Counted from the stretch's first letter, positions 32,601 to 39,623 are shown. The stretch is 64,000 nt of DNA from Moraxellaceae bacterium (GCA_029237815.1 JAQZBP010000002.1:1-64000), one strand, 5' to 3'. Notes: generated by a model from the sequence alone, not told the origin. Made by a program: numbers and translations.

Positions 32601-34862
32601 CTGCGTGATCGCGCCGGAAAGCGTGCTGTCGGCGGTGACATAGAAAACATTGGTGCCGGTGCCGCCCTTGATGGACGCGATGCCGGTGAGGTTCAGCGTA
32701 CTCGTGCCGTTCGAGACGGTGACATCGCCGTTGGCACCGAGCTCGATCTCGAGATCAGCGCTGACCAGGGACAGATCGAGCACTGCACTCGCCGGCGAGG
32801 CCGCGCTGGTGATGGTGAGGCCGTCCAGCCAGCCGTCATCCAGCGCGATGGTGTTGATGCCACTGCCCAGCTTCACGATTTCCACGTCGACAATGGAGCC
32901 CGCGCCGGCGCCGGTCAGGGTGTTGGCACCGTTGACGATGCTGAAGCCGGTGGCCGCCGCGCCGACCGTCATGGTGAGGTTGGCGCTGAGGTCGGACAGG
33001 TCGAGGGTGTCGGTGCCGCCGCTCGCGGCTTCCACCACCTTGTCGGTGCCCCAGGCATCGCGCGAGATGGTGTAGGTGTCGTCGCCGGCGCCACCGGTGA
33101 AGGTGTCGTTGCCGGTGTTGGCGGGAGTCGTGGTGCCGGTCGAGACTTTTTCGTCGTAGAGCCGGTCGTTGCCGGCGCCGCCGGTGAGGGTGTCGTTGCC
33201 GCCGTTGCCGGCCAGCAGGTCGTCGCCGGCATTGCCGTTGATGACCTCGGAGCTGTTATCGCCCAGGATGCGGTCGTCGCCGCTGCCGCTGTTGATGGTG
33301 TCGGCCGTTACAACGGCGTCTTCCACGACCCGGTTCATCTGGTTATTGAGCTGGTCGATGCGGATGGCCGCCGCGCCTTCGAAGGTGAAGACGTTGGTGC
33401 CGCCGGCGCTGAGGAGGTTGCCCTTGAGGCTGGCGCCGTCCTTGAAAATGAAGGTGTTGGTGCCGGTGCCGCCCGTGATGTTCTCGACATTGGTGGCGGT
33501 GACCTTGTTGCTGCCGCCGGCGGTGACCTCGATCTTGCCGCCGGTATAGATGGTGAAGGTCAGGTCGCTGGTGACGGCGCTGAAGTCGAGGGTGTCGTCG
33601 ACGCCACCGGTGCCCGCCTCGGAAACGACGTCGGTACCGAAGGTGTTGTTGAAGACATAGTTGTCGTTGCCGGCCTGGCCGATCAGCGTGTCGTTGCTGG
33701 CCAGGCTGGTCAGGTTGTCGTTGCCGGCCGTGCCGGTGATGTTGGCCAGCGTGTAGTTCCAGATGCCGGCAGGCTCGACCGCGAAGGCCGCCGTCTCGAT
33801 CACGCCGGTGGAGACCTCGAGGATCCAGTCCCCGCCACTGCCGGTGCTGTCGTCGGAGGCCGCGACATCCGCGCCGGTGAACACCGCCAGCTGCTGCACG
33901 AAGGTGACGCCCGCTTCCTCGTGCCCGACGTCGCAGCCATAGAGCAGCAGGTCGCCGTCGGCCGCCAGGGCACGGCCCCAGGTGGCAAGGCGCGCCTGCT
34001 CGTCATCGAGGCGGCTGGTGGAGAGCGTGCTGGTGCCGAGGCGCACGCTGCCCTGCGCGCCGTGGGAAAGCAGGTGCACGGCGGTGAGGCCGACATAGTT
34101 GGCGAGGATGTCGCTGATTTGCGCGACGCCGTCGCGCGTCGCATCGAGGATGACGATGTCGAGCTGGCTGCCGTCGGCGCGCGCCCAGCTGATGACGCGC
34201 GGACCGGTGTCTGCTTCTACCACTGCGGGGGTGGCGGTCGTGGTGTCGGTGGCGGCCGTATCCCCGGCGGACGGACTGGTGGCGTCATCGGCCACGACTT
34301 CATTGGTCGAGCTGTCGGCCACGGCCAGCAGCGCGGCGATGTCTTCCACCGGCGCATTCAGGATCTGCGCGATCAGCTTGTCGATCTCGGCAACGCTGCC
34401 GTCGACGATGACGACTTCGCTCGCGCCGCCCAGCGACTGCTGGGCGATCCATTCGGTGCGCAGCGCGGCCGGGACGAAGCTCTCGGCATCGGCCGTGACG
34501 GTGGCGTCGCCGTCGGCGCTGGCCGTGAGGAAAAGGCTGTCGTCGCCGCTGGCGACGATCTCGCTGCCGGCGACCATGTCGCCGGCCTGGTCGGCAGGCA
34601 GCTCGGGATAGGCATCGGGCGCTGAAATCGGTTCGGCGCTGAGCGCTTCGCCGTTCAGCGCATCCACCACCGCGCCGTCATCGGGCAGCGTTGTCAGCGG
34701 ATCGTTCAGGTCGTCCGGCGGCAGGCCGAAGTCGCCGGAGAGGAGCACACGCCCCTCCATGGCCTCGAACAGCACCTTGCGCCGGAAACCCGCGTTCTGC
34801 TCTGGCTGTGCAGCAATGCGGGACGCCTGTGAACCCTTGCGCTTGAACCATCCGAAGACCAT
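20580..34862 (-). CDS. Giant RTX/DUF4347/metzincin secreted protein, N-terminal open segment
   Basis: The 4,760-residue frame starts at ATG 34,862, preceded by GAGGGG seven bases upstream. Residues 31-44 carry EAMEGRVLLSGD, an LEPR-XLL-like motif typical of the N-termini of giant exported proteins. Residues ~149-365 are a DUF4347 domain with HLLSHG (His267) and LLLYGCD (Cys310), interrupted by an Ala/Thr/Asp-rich insertion. RTX-like repeats follow (~370-620 and ~1054-1154). EVQ modules lie at ~794-1050, 1463-1937, 2439-3414 and 4144-4510. HEMGHQLGMPH (3681-3691) is a metzincin zinc site. There is no Sec signal peptide, which fits type I secretion, and a TolC gene lies 128 bp upstream. After residue 4731 the frame runs into 29 unrelated residues; repeat sequence continues in the other frame, so the C-terminus given here is not native. 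Confidence 0.88.
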   Translation of the reverse strand: MVFGWFKRKGSQASRIAAQPEQNAGFRRKVLFEAMEGRVLLSGDFGLPPDDLNDPLTTLPDDGAVVDALNGEALSAEPISAPDAYPELPADQAGDMVAGSEIVASGDDSLFLTASADGDATVTADAESFVPAALRTEWIAQQSLGGASEVVIVDGSVAEIDKLIAQILNAPVEDIAALLAVADSSTNEVVADDATSPSAGDTAATDTTTATPAVVEADTGPRVISWARADGSQLDIVILDATRDGVAQISDILANYVGLTAVHLLSHGAQGSVRLGTSTLSTSRLDDEQARLATWGRALAADGDLLLYGCDVGHEEAGVTFVQQLAVFTGADVAASDDSTGSGGDWILEVSTGVIETAAFAVEPAGIWNYTLANITGTAGNDNLTSLASNDTLIGQAGNDNYVFNNTFGTDVVSEAGTGGVDDTLDFSAVTSDLTFTIYTGGKIEVTAGGSNKVTATNVENITGGTGTNTFIFKDGASLKGNLLSAGGTNVFTFEGAAAIRIDQLNNQMNRVVEDAVVTADTINSGSGDDRILGDNSSEVINGNAGDDLLAGNGGNDTLTGGAGNDRLYDEKVSTGTTTPANTGNDTFTGGAGDDTYTISRDAWGTDKVVEAASGGTDTLDLSDLSANLTMTVGAAATGFSIVNGANTLTGAGAGSIVDVEIVKLGSGINTIALDDGWLDGLTITSAASPASAVLDLSLVSADLEIELGANGDVTVSNGTSTLNLTGIASIKGGTGTNVFYVTADSTLSGAITQTASKAAGETNVLDYTKFTGSEAVAVDMAAGRATGLMADSAVTAAFEQQQLTLTGATGGTFTIGLDTATVELAWDASADDIETALKAVPGVGDVSVTGSGPFEITFGDWKWDRAALTVDGSGLTGTTPSASVTTVTEGVAAFTGNAFAGVGKVVFGDGTSLFIGSAAATTVEASGGGAVIDGATGAIDYTFTDARSISVSERVAGSATTAEVQRLVIKGEGGSFTLTLGDKTTGAISWDATDATLATSIQTALNDVLGVNTVTVAAAGTDTFDVTFTANGVKPAFTYDLANLEGVTTGSRGSSSVVGSSAADQLVAGARGDHIDGAGGDDTLVGNSGGDTLAGGAGLDAIDGGGGDDTLSGDAGKDTLKGGAGDDTLVGGAGDDSLIGGTGDDTYTFENGWGSDTLTELVKGGGEGDTVDFSAVTANMTFVLSNGYMQAGTGAFTPTVAQDLLKSTTQSTGEVGGSFAAGDLLTVGSDKEAATPTAPHDESFFAIETVKLPAADSTVLFGNDWSQGVGTAAVLTPELLRNFFDMGDRELTLDTEALSAAGKLLVLDFRQVTDGLEFEFEKVMETDADGNETGAWHVQLTIEKTADLALPFVEDPIGEASYGKLVITHIDANTTIYGGREENTFKLKDDVVVDADIIGGEGVRNLGGLLSVDTLNGLMALELPEFMVKNTIDYTGSDFLDATLVRLGESSASVVTNLDNDSDGLREVQQLKLTSVTGGTFTLTLGGSTTGPITYSSTPATLVANVQAALTASLASHNITASAGAEAGTVKLTFAAEQDQALIVANDVSLAGAGKSIAVTELTEGARANETQRFGYSAEAGTFTLTYNGQTTAAIAWNATAADVETALEALTSVNAGGVTVSGTGTYNNPFVFEFTDVADKSAAGAFHQLAAVSSDLARSDQKLAVSTVTEGTAPLKEIQQIDVDATGGDFTLTFGTETTGNIDWNADAAAVKAALEALPNVTTVNVTGSGTAADPWLVEFVDHTEGSNAPELVVFDWGLEGNTRTGTVTTVQDGTATASANEVQRIESALTTGKFYLEYDGERTAAIAWNASDADVKAALEALNPVATATVKLVSEGADPGTNEKQSITRSAEGGTFTLTFAGQTTAAIDWDATADEIADELESLSNVSSVTVTGDGSENSPWIVEFVATSEVSKNVPLMTVDSSALTREKEIEVNVTRSGSAGSYSWDVTFTTPAATDVAQLGVVEPGTYTQHASQFTGKLLNIGNVTYAGAANLMIGSNMGVSAEDMRALWQSSNFLSDPKAAFATWFSGLSASAKDAILNGNFSGADRFEIGGNPLTDALDFEDNIEDSSLGDTAQNIAKIGNSLLGSVAGEFIPETFSPGVHILAGMTGGDTYAFSGVWGVAAVVEVPDIVIKGVTVPEAFDTLDLSGVDADLEITVYEITTANIATFQKLFANVEGEEGVLATNSMPALAIGSNVVIVRDGMLNTEAEAFGIGEIPEPIPNGNYIIANDIENIIGGEGETTISFVGNAKLAGTVSAGGDLVLDYSRYYDPSGIQVDAGAGVDYAFELFDPNDFLPQWYIDLFGKQDEVNLFEYTFGSAEAVSGSRMFGLEAVLAAWGVPAVGEFMSNFAVSSLTGITGSDWNDTFTGNDGDNSFNVGNGGTDTIAGMDGDDMVGFGDAEESGVVVDLGAQQAWYTDGDVGSGYSAEVTAEIYSGAQEVQRLVLANVASGNFTLTHGTTTTAAITWNADEDVLLGNIQSALDAAFGADKLYAGSSADNTFEFIFATDGTQTPISITTAGLTPAAAISASITEQTAGNAGTAEVQRLVLANVQGGTFTLTQGANTTAAITWSATEATLAASIQAALNTALAPSSVTVTSTADNSFDITWSANGAQAALTANTASLQAIGATVSELADGTQDNSVQTVLHDGFDGAQEVQNLAITATGGNFTLTLGEWTTGNITWAADDATLKANLQAALDAVLGAGTVTVETADDADNFTVTFSATAPQQLLTANVAGLTGTGAKVAVSELESGAWCSGSFTLTYGSETTAALAADASADDVKAALEALTGITEVLVLGAGTPDDPWNIIFIDADLDSGDFKPLTIDSSNLKQVITQVDTAAQAGVKEVQTLTFTGANGSTAGSFTLTVAGHTTDAITWSATDATLKAAMQKALDKALGSGVVSVATTGSNDVFALTYNNAGAQATVASADVTGITTAAPTFGAAVATAGSNESPATTETQQLKFTNATGGTFTLTLGEQTTAAITYSATDATLLTNIQNALNTLLGTGVVTVTDSGTSTFDIAWTANGHQPAFTAATASLTGTNAGVEISTLNDGHAANAVQSFGHNADAGFFTVTYGGQVTAPLAHDVTAEQLRDELKALGNIHEVEVELTASAGVQEVQRLVVDATGGSFTLTFGSQTTAAIPYSATEATLAASIESALNAILGAGTNVNVSSGAENTFDVKFNTAVPQAAITATTTSLTGGAGTVTISEETAGSRPNTVQSLVHDGFSGTFKLSYGTQQTAAIAWNATPAAIATALEALGDITDVTVTGSGTAASPWAITFVDATLEEGAFKALTLDAALLVHVQTAIDTTSAGTPANATQTFGHDADRGVFSLSYNGESTSLLAANATAAQVEAALLALEGITAVTVTGNGTIASPFSFAFTGATQNAGNYYELGIETNGLAHAGKDTWTGGLLRAAGTTPGEAADVTMSSIEQIEGSGNDDIFIGDGEDNVYKFVGEWGHDVIYESIDGGDDRLVFEDDDGEKLEGVKAKVLGNGVTFYWTGDENNPTASLYAFNTEGAPDDERGLLAAFREDVIDAGIETFYKDTVLGGLSGIFSLTADSSGSVTTELTEAELAPVVEEAISRWVAAGADEAFLRGLRFELSDLGAGVIGQTGLNKIYLDRTANGNGWYVDATPADDAEFAVDGAGYLAWAAEGTSAAEGMDLLTVVMHEMGHQLGMPHDGTIDSIMRDSMAEGMRITLPQGGTGEGSVLGAFAGAQDDQEKILNGLTVFRDWADGFGDSVDSYFGSLTLPLLDISIGEILDDGLDAAATGVGDAIADGMDALYDSVEAYFTAAGNGATVQGMIDYLQADTALTGLVQIDRSGSTNPNEFVVVIRTVGYQDNVDLSVDALGGFFSVEGDQIGVEAAIDLTFIFGLDENGDFYVEQPGVTAGFQVGHAAHDIVDVLADDNGIADGGNARFSIAGDISAGFGTGDDIAVLDSYGNDGYYRVLGVAYDSVNDVTLITIDGTVGYDVAQGSLRNTYDFGLNVGPFGVEVNNGIIGVHAEVEFGTDAHLLVSDLDEAGFLGLIGMPDLDADAGYEVFLPVSFGGVFSGVDGELGAISAFSGDLPAGASLLEMIAAVPNTVNVYGMDEIFDMQGISLDMIIQGLYMVLDELVGTEPGTVVEAAVTELTTGVAGTAETQQVSFENVTGGTFALNLGEVTTGNIAWSATDATLAANIQAALDSALGTSAVTVSTTAAGTFALAFAEAGDQQSFRVLQGDLDGQGVSANVIQTTAGSGTAAVQRLTLGNAVDGSFTLTSGSDVTAAIDWDADDRDIAAGIEAALNAAAMFGAGAVNVTVSGSRSYDITWRAAGPQSALSVDSTGLSAGEPGAIYDSIPLINKSAAELLGGGGVDFLAAMRDAIGEARDLSNNIQELQNYLNNGIAEVLGLDVPGIAITEQVAGTVSTAEVQRLAISETTGGVFSLALGATSTGAIDWTADDAALATNIQNALNAALGASTVSVAAVAGEPGNFDITWSANGAQSDLTAETGDLAGTFDLIAMSYADNTFNFGLSAEFSAHYDDAFGITLADLGDLVGLPELDDVGLDLSASAALDLDASALFELGFGFDLSNVIDPEFFITDTTGIELSASAQLSNLDITAAFEVAGVDVGMFAVDGSAGVSLEMSLGLIEGADDGRYDPLDLTLDDVEAVITGNAFVDLPLYFPLESLPAGGTEDDRNGDGYGDNVLHLEASFEYDALNNELGYDTEYVVPDLVPNFGSTCWATRPRPATRSRRSSSPASPAAASC
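21330..22435 (-). repeat. EVQ beta-module array 4 (3 copies)
   Basis: Three modules starting ETQQVSFENV, AVQRLTLGNA and EVQRLAISET, each with GGxFxLxLG, TGxIxW, IQxAL and a FDITWxxxGxQ strand. A helical-looking segment (FLAAMRDAIGEARDLSNNI) lies between the second and third. Confidence 0.72.
23670..24250 (-). other. Metzincin-type zinc protease region
   Basis: Residues ~3540-3730 of the giant protein. HEMGHQLGMPH (3681-3691; codons 23,822-23,790) fits HExxHxxGxxH, with three zinc-ligand His and the catalytic Glu. SIMRDSM follows shortly after and could supply the Met-turn. Upstream, residues such as FELSDLGAGVIGQTGL and TNGNGWYVD-like sequence suggest a short catalytic domain of the serralysin/matrixin type. 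Activity is inferred from the motif. Confidence 0.75.
24620..27545 (-). repeat. EVQ beta-module array 3 (10 copies)
   Basis: About ten modules almost back to back, with starts such as EVQRLVLANV (twice), EVQNLAIT, EVQTLTFTG, ETQQLKFTN, AVQSFGHN, EVQRLVVDA, TVQSLVHD and ATQTFGHD. Long and short forms alternate: the long form has TWSATxATLxxxIQxAL, the short form has AAxVxxALEALxGI followed by a xPWxIxF strand. Alternation suggests duplication of module pairs. Confidence 0.75.
29050..30475 (-). repeat. EVQ beta-module array 2 (5 copies)
   Basis: Five consecutive modules beginning EVQQLKL, ETQRFGY, EIQQIDV, EVQRIES and EKQSITR. Each is followed by GGxFTLxF/Y, TTAAIxW and a xALEAL helix-like segment. 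Two of them contain the sub-motif GSGTAADPWLVEF, marking a subfamily with an extra turn before the last strand. Confidence 0.75.
31400..31705 (-). repeat. RTX calcium-binding repeat tract
   Basis: About eleven nonapeptide-like units in a row, for example GGAGLDAIDGGGGDDTLSGD followed by KDTLKGGAGDDTLVGGAGDD. This is the most regular RTX block in the N-terminal segment, flanked on both sides by EVQ modules. Confidence 0.88.
31720..32485 (-). repeat. EVQ beta-module array 1 (2 copies)
   Basis: Two copies of the recurring module whose landmarks are (E)xQxL, GGxFTLxxG, TxAIxWxAxxxxL, IQxAL and FxVTFxxxG. The first is divergent (FEQQQLTLTGATGG) and the second typical (AEVQRLVIKGEGGSFTL). Each covers about 90-110 residues and ends in a Leu-Thr/Glu-Gly turn. 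Confidence 0.75.
33000..33750 (-). repeat. RTX-like Gly/Asp repeats after DUF4347
   Basis: Encodes runs such as GTAGNDNL, GSGDDRILGDNS, NAGDDLLAGNGGNDTL and GGAGNDRL, the GGxGxDxLx nonapeptide pattern of hemolysin-type calcium-binding repeats. These form parallel beta rolls that fold on calcium outside the cell after type I secretion. Confidence 0.8.
33768..34418 (-). other. DUF4347 domain with His/Cys pair
   Basis: Residues ~149-365 of the giant protein match DUF4347. The seen landmarks in order are EVVIVDGSVAEIDKLIA, a low-complexity insertion (~183-220), VISWARADGSQLDIVILD, AVHLLSHGAQGSVRLG, ADGDLLLYGCDVG and ADVAASDDSTGSGGDWILE. The HG and GC positions (His267, Cys310) sit after hydrophobic strands, as the catalytic His and Cys do in clan CD (caspase-like) peptidases. 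Catalytic activity is inference only. Confidence 0.75.
34744..34862 (-). other. LEPR-XLL-like N-terminal motif of the giant protein
   Basis: The first ~40 residues are basic (MVFGWFKRKG, then FRRK) and end in LFEAMEGRVLLSGD. This resembles the LEPR-XLL motif (consensus like LEPRxLLSAD) found at the N-termini of very large repetitive exported proteins, often just before DUF4347. Here Pro is replaced by Gly (EGR for EPR), so it is a variant. The role in export or sorting is not established. Confidence 0.6.
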
Positions 34863-34869
34863 GACCCGA

Positions 34870-34875
34870 CCCCTC
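34870..34875 (-). promoter_or_regulatory. Ribosome binding site of the giant gene
   Basis: Reads GAGGGG on the coding strand, seven bases before ATG 34,862. It supports this start, which is also the one that places the LEPR-XLL-like motif near the N-terminus. The 128-bp gap to tolC shows no obvious terminator; a GGCGCC-TGGT-GGCGCC hairpin at about 34,885-34,902 has no U-run. Confidence 0.6.
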
Positions 34876-34990
34876 TGTGCGGGCGCCTGGTGGCGCCTGC
34901 CTTGCTTCCGTTTGACTTCTTCTTGTCACCGCCCTTGTCAGCGGCGGTGCTTGTTAGTGCAGCAATGGCGGCGCGCTTGCGGCGCCGCTT

Positions 34991-36454
34991 TCAACGAGGC
35001 GCCGCGGCGGCCGGATCGGTGGGCGCCGGCGTGACCGGTGCGCCTTCGACCGCGCCATTTACCGGCGCTTCCGCCGGCACATCCACGGGGGCTTCCGCTT
35101 CCGGGCTGACGAGTTGCGCGTTCAGCGATGCCAGATCGTTGCCGGTGAGCTGGCCCGTGGCGCGGCGCAGCTTCACCCAGTTCACCAGGTAGTCGTAACG
35201 CGCCAGGGCGTACTCGTAGCGGTCGGCATAGAGGTCTTCCTCGGCATCCAGCACGGTCATGCTGGTGTAGAGCCCGGCCTGGAAGCCGCGGCGCTTGGTT
35301 TCCACCGCGAGTTCCTGCGCCTTCACGGCCTGCTCCAGGGCGCGGGCGCGGCGGATCGCGCTCAGCAGCCCCTGGTAGGCGGCGCGCGTCTGGCGCTCCA
35401 CTTCGCGGCGCACGCGCTCGAGTTCTTCCTTGCTCTGTTCATGGCGCGCGGCAGCTTCCTTGCGCTTGGCCCAGACGGAGCCACCGCTGTAGAGCGGCAC
35501 ATTGAAGGCCAGGGTGATTTCGTCGGATTCGGTTTCGCTGCCGCCGCCGAAGAGCGAGCCATCGGTGGTGCGTTCGTTGTGGCGGAAGCGCAGGTCCAGG
35601 GTGGGATAGTGGCCGGCGCGCTGGCGTTCCACTTCACGATCGGCAATGTCGACCGCCATGCGCTGCACCTGGATCTCGATGTTGCCGTCGGCCGCGGCCT
35701 TGATCCAGCTGTCCACGGACACCGGGTCCGGCGCGGCGAGCTGCAATTCGCGGGCGACCGGATTGAGGGTCTCCGGCGTGCGGCCGGTGAGTTCGCGCAA
35801 GGCTTCCAGCGCGTCCTCATAGGCGTTCTGCTTGGCCATCAGGCCGGCTTCGACCTGCGACATGCGCGCCTGCGCATCGAGCTGGTCCGTGCGACGGGCC
35901 AGGCCGCGGCGGTAGCGCGCGTCGGCGTCCTCATACTGGCGCGTCGCGGAGGCAAGCTCGGCGCGCGAGAGGATGACGGCGTCACGCGCCGCCAGCGCGC
36001 CAAAGTAGGCTTCGGCGACGCGCATCTGCAGGTCCTGGGTCGCCTGGACCTGGCGCGCGTCGGCCTGGTCTTCCTGCAGGCGCGACTGCTTCCAGCCTTC
36101 GATGCGGTCCCAGCGCAGGATCGCCTGCGACAGCGACAGGCTGAGGTCGTCGGTGCCGTAGTTGGCGTTGCCTTGCTGGAAGATCTGGTTGTCCGAGCTG
36201 ATGACGGTCTGGTCCGTCTCGATGCGCTGCAGCTCCACGCTCACCTGCGGCAGGTAGCCGGCGCGCAGCTGCTTGGCCTGCTGCCCCGTGGCCAGCGTCT
36301 GCTGCTGGACGCCGCGGAACTTGGGGTCGTTGGCCTGGGCAGCCTGGTAGATGCCGAGAAGATCCTCGCCGAGCGCGGGCATGGCCAGGAACACCAGTCC
36401 CGCACCGACGGCCATACGCCCGTGAAACCCCTTTAAGACTGCATTAAAAAACAT
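34991..36454 (-). CDS. TolC-family outer membrane channel (type I secretion)
   Basis: 487 residues; outer-membrane/periplasmic channel-tunnel that docks with an ABC exporter and fusion protein. The start at 36,454 gives a clean signal peptide (GRMAVGAGLVFLAMPALG, then EDLLGIYQ) and has AAGGGG six bases upstream; a longer frame to 36,616 would add 54 implausible Arg-rich residues. Two OEP halves are seen. Typical TolC landmarks are LLGIYQAAQANDPKF, DLSLSLSQAILRWD, AEAYFGALAARDAVILSRAE and, in the second half, LAFNVPLYSGGSVWAKRKEA and ALARYDYLVNWVKLRRATGQL. The C-terminal ~45 residues are Ala/Pro/Glu-rich. It lies directly upstream of the giant gene on the same strand, so it most likely serves its export. 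An alternative is a general TolC also serving multidrug efflux. Confidence 0.92.
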   Translation of the reverse strand: MFFNAVLKGFHGRMAVGAGLVFLAMPALGEDLLGIYQAAQANDPKFRGVQQQTLATGQQAKQLRAGYLPQVSVELQRIETDQTVISSDNQIFQQGNANYGTDDLSLSLSQAILRWDRIEGWKQSRLQEDQADARQVQATQDLQMRVAEAYFGALAARDAVILSRAELASATRQYEDADARYRRGLARRTDQLDAQARMSQVEAGLMAKQNAYEDALEALRELTGRTPETLNPVARELQLAAPDPVSVDSWIKAAADGNIEIQVQRMAVDIADREVERQRAGHYPTLDLRFRHNERTTDGSLFGGGSETESDEITLAFNVPLYSGGSVWAKRKEAAARHEQSKEELERVRREVERQTRAAYQGLLSAIRRARALEQAVKAQELAVETKRRGFQAGLYTSMTVLDAEEDLYADRYEYALARYDYLVNWVKLRRATGQLTGNDLASLNAQLVSPEAEAPVDVPAEAPVNGAVEGAPVTPAPTDPAAAAPR

Positions 36455-36460
36455 CCGTAT

Positions 36461-36466
36461 CCCCTT
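36461..36466 (-). promoter_or_regulatory. Ribosome binding site fixing the tolC start
   Basis: AAGGGG on the coding strand, six bases before ATG 36,454. It decides for the shorter reading with a proper signal peptide. The 317-bp stretch 36,455-36,771 between tolC and cysG otherwise holds AT-rich sequence (36,475-36,490 and 36,610-36,670), likely the tolC promoter, and a small imperfect hairpin at 36,681-36,698 without a U-run. I see no gene in it. Confidence 0.6.
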
Positions 36467-36771
36467 GTTATAAAGGACTTTAATTATTCTGTTTCGACGC
36501 CGGGCTGGCGCTTCACGGCGACCCGCCGGAAGGCCGTGGCGCCGTTGGAGGGAGCACGGAAGGCCGGCATTCCAGGCCTGCAGCAGCCTATGCCGGAACT
36601 GTGACCGAATAAGCAATTTAGCCTAGATGAGCATCACGAAAAACAACGATCGAAGAATTTTTTGACGACAGCAGATGTGCTACCCGCAAAGCGGGGTAAG
36701 GCACGCACCAGGGTGGCGCAGCGGGGTCGGCGAGCCTCCCCGGAAGAGGAATTCGAAGGGGGCGCCGGACC

Positions 36772-38154
36772 TCAGTCCGGCATGAACCAGTTAAGTTTGT
36801 CGCGCAGTTCCACCACGCGTCCAACGATGGTCAGGGTGGGCGCATGGATCCCGCTCCCCGCCACCTTGCCGGCGATATCGGCCAGCGTGCCCACCACGAC
36901 CTTCTGTTGCGGCGTGGTGCCCTGCGAGACCAGGGCCACCGGCATGTCCGCCGCCATGCCATGGGCAATCAGTTGCCGGGAAATGTGCTCCAGCCCGGTC
37001 AACCCCATATAAAGAACAAGCGTCTGGTGCTCGTGGATCAGCTCCTGCCAGGGCAGTTCAGGCGAACCTTCCTTCAGGTGGCCGGTGACGAAGCGCACCG
37101 ACTGCGCATAGTCGCGATGCGTCAGCGGAATGCCGGCATAGGCGGCGCAGCCACTGGCGGCGGTGATACCCGGAACGACCTGGAAGGGAATGCCCGCCGC
37201 CGCCAGCTCCTCGATCTCCTCGCCCCCGCGGCCGAAGATGAAGGGATCGCCCCCCTTCAGCCGGCACACGCGCTTGCCCTCCCCGGCCAGCCGCACCAGT
37301 AGCTGGTTGATGTCCTCCTGCGGCACGGTGTGGTGGGAGCGCGCCTTGCCGACGTAAATGAAGTCGGCATCGCGCCGGCACAGGTCGAGGATGGGCTGCG
37401 ACACCAGCCGGTCGTGCACCACCACGTCCGCCTGCTGCATCAGGCGCAATGCGCGAAAGGTCAGCAGGTCGGGATCGCCGGGGCCGGCTCCAACCAGGTA
37501 GACCTCGCCCACCCGCGCGGGATGGGTGGCCGCGAAGGATTTTTCGAGGTGCGTCCTCGCCTCGTCCTCGCGCCCGGCATAGACGAGCTCCGCGAAAGCG
37601 CCCTGCAGCTCCCGCTCCCAGAAGGCACGCCGCGCATTGGTGTCGGGCAGTGTCTTTTTCGCGAGCCCACGGAATTCGCCACAGATGGCGGCGAGGCGGC
37701 CATAGGCGGCGGGGATCGTCGTTTCGAGGCGCGCACGCAACAGTCGGGCCAGCACCGGCGACTTGCCGGCGCTGGAAACCGCCACGATCAGCGGCGAGCG
37801 ATCCACGATGGAAGGAAACACGAAGGAGCACAGCGCCGGGCTGTCGACCACATTCACTGGCAGGTGGCGCGCGCGGCAATCCGCGGACACCTGGCGGTTC
37901 ACCGCCTCGTCGTCGGTGGCGGCCACGGCCAGCACGGCGCCGTCGAGGTCATCCGCTGAATACGTGCCGATGCGGAAGCTGCCGTTGGCCGACGCCAGCC
38001 GCTCCAGCAGGCTCGCGTCGATGTCCGGCGCCACGACGTGCACGTAGGCGCCGGCGCGCATCAGCATCGCGGCCTTGCGTGTCGCTACGTCGCCGCCGCC
38101 CACCACCAGGCAGCGCTGGTCGTGCAGGTTGAGGAATATCGGCAGGTAGTCCAT
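36772..38154 (-). CDS. cysG: Siroheme synthase (uroporphyrin-III C-methyltransferase/precorrin-2 dehydrogenase/ferrochelatase)
   Basis: 460 residues, the length of full trifunctional CysG. Converts uroporphyrinogen III to siroheme, the cofactor of sulfite and nitrite reductases, in the cytoplasm. The N-terminal dehydrogenase/chelatase half starts [20 protein letters not shown] and binds NAD through [10 protein letters not shown]. The C-terminal SAM-dependent methyltransferase half begins at about residue 216 ([20 protein letters not shown]) and has [45 protein letters not shown] and LVLYMGL. The ATG at 38,154 was chosen over an upstream ATG because CysG proteins begin at MDYLP. It follows serS after a terminator, so it probably has its own promoter. 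Confidence 0.96.
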   Translation of the reverse strand: MDYLPIFLNLHDQRCLVVGGGDVATRKAAMLMRAGAYVHVVAPDIDASLLERLASANGSFRIGTYSADDLDGAVLAVAATDDEAVNRQVSADCRARHLPVNVVDSPALCSFVFPSIVDRSPLIVAVSSAGKSPVLARLLRARLETTIPAAYGRLAAICGEFRGLAKKTLPDTNARRAFWERELQGAFAELVYAGREDEARTHLEKSFAATHPARVGEVYLVGAGPGDPDLLTFRALRLMQQADVVVHDRLVSQPILDLCRRDADFIYVGKARSHHTVPQEDINQLLVRLAGEGKRVCRLKGGDPFIFGRGGEEIEELAAAGIPFQVVPGITAASGCAAYAGIPLTHRDYAQSVRFVTGHLKEGSPELPWQELIHEHQTLVLYMGLTGLEHISRQLIAHGMAADMPVALVSQGTTPQQKVVVGTLADIAGKVAGSGIHAPTLTIVGRVVELRDKLNWFMPD

Positions 38155-38196
38155 GGCGTGAAACCCTGTGTCGTCGTGGCGTGTGCCCGCCATCAA

Positions 38197-38235
38197 TAAA
38201 AAACCCGAAGCGCGGCTGTCGCCTGCGGCTTCGGG
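38197..38235 (-). terminator. Intrinsic terminator after serS
   Basis: On the coding strand an 8-bp stem CCCGAAGC/GCTTCGGG with a 16-base loop (38,204-38,235) is followed by a run of T (38,197-38,203). It lies between the end of serS and the start of cysG and would end the ftsK-lolA-rarA-crcB-serS unit. Confidence 0.85.
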
Positions 38236-38310
38236 CACCGTTGCACCGATAAGGCCATTGTCATGCCGAACGGCCGCAGCGCCATTGCTGCTGGCCGCTT
38301 CGTTCCAGTC

Positions 38311-39600
<1,290 letters not shown>

Positions 39601-39623
39601 CTAAAAATCCGTATGCGAAAAAA

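Noticed and set aside
25530-34625. Second long plus-strand open frame (3,031 residues), with smaller ones at 15,505-17,883, 18,031-20,712 and 20,757-25,196
   Set aside because: Same cause: antisense shadow of the repetitive giant gene, no domains.
36681-36698. Hairpin TACCCGC-AAA-GCGGGGTA as a cysG terminator
   Set aside because: Imperfect stem and no T-run in the direction of cysG.
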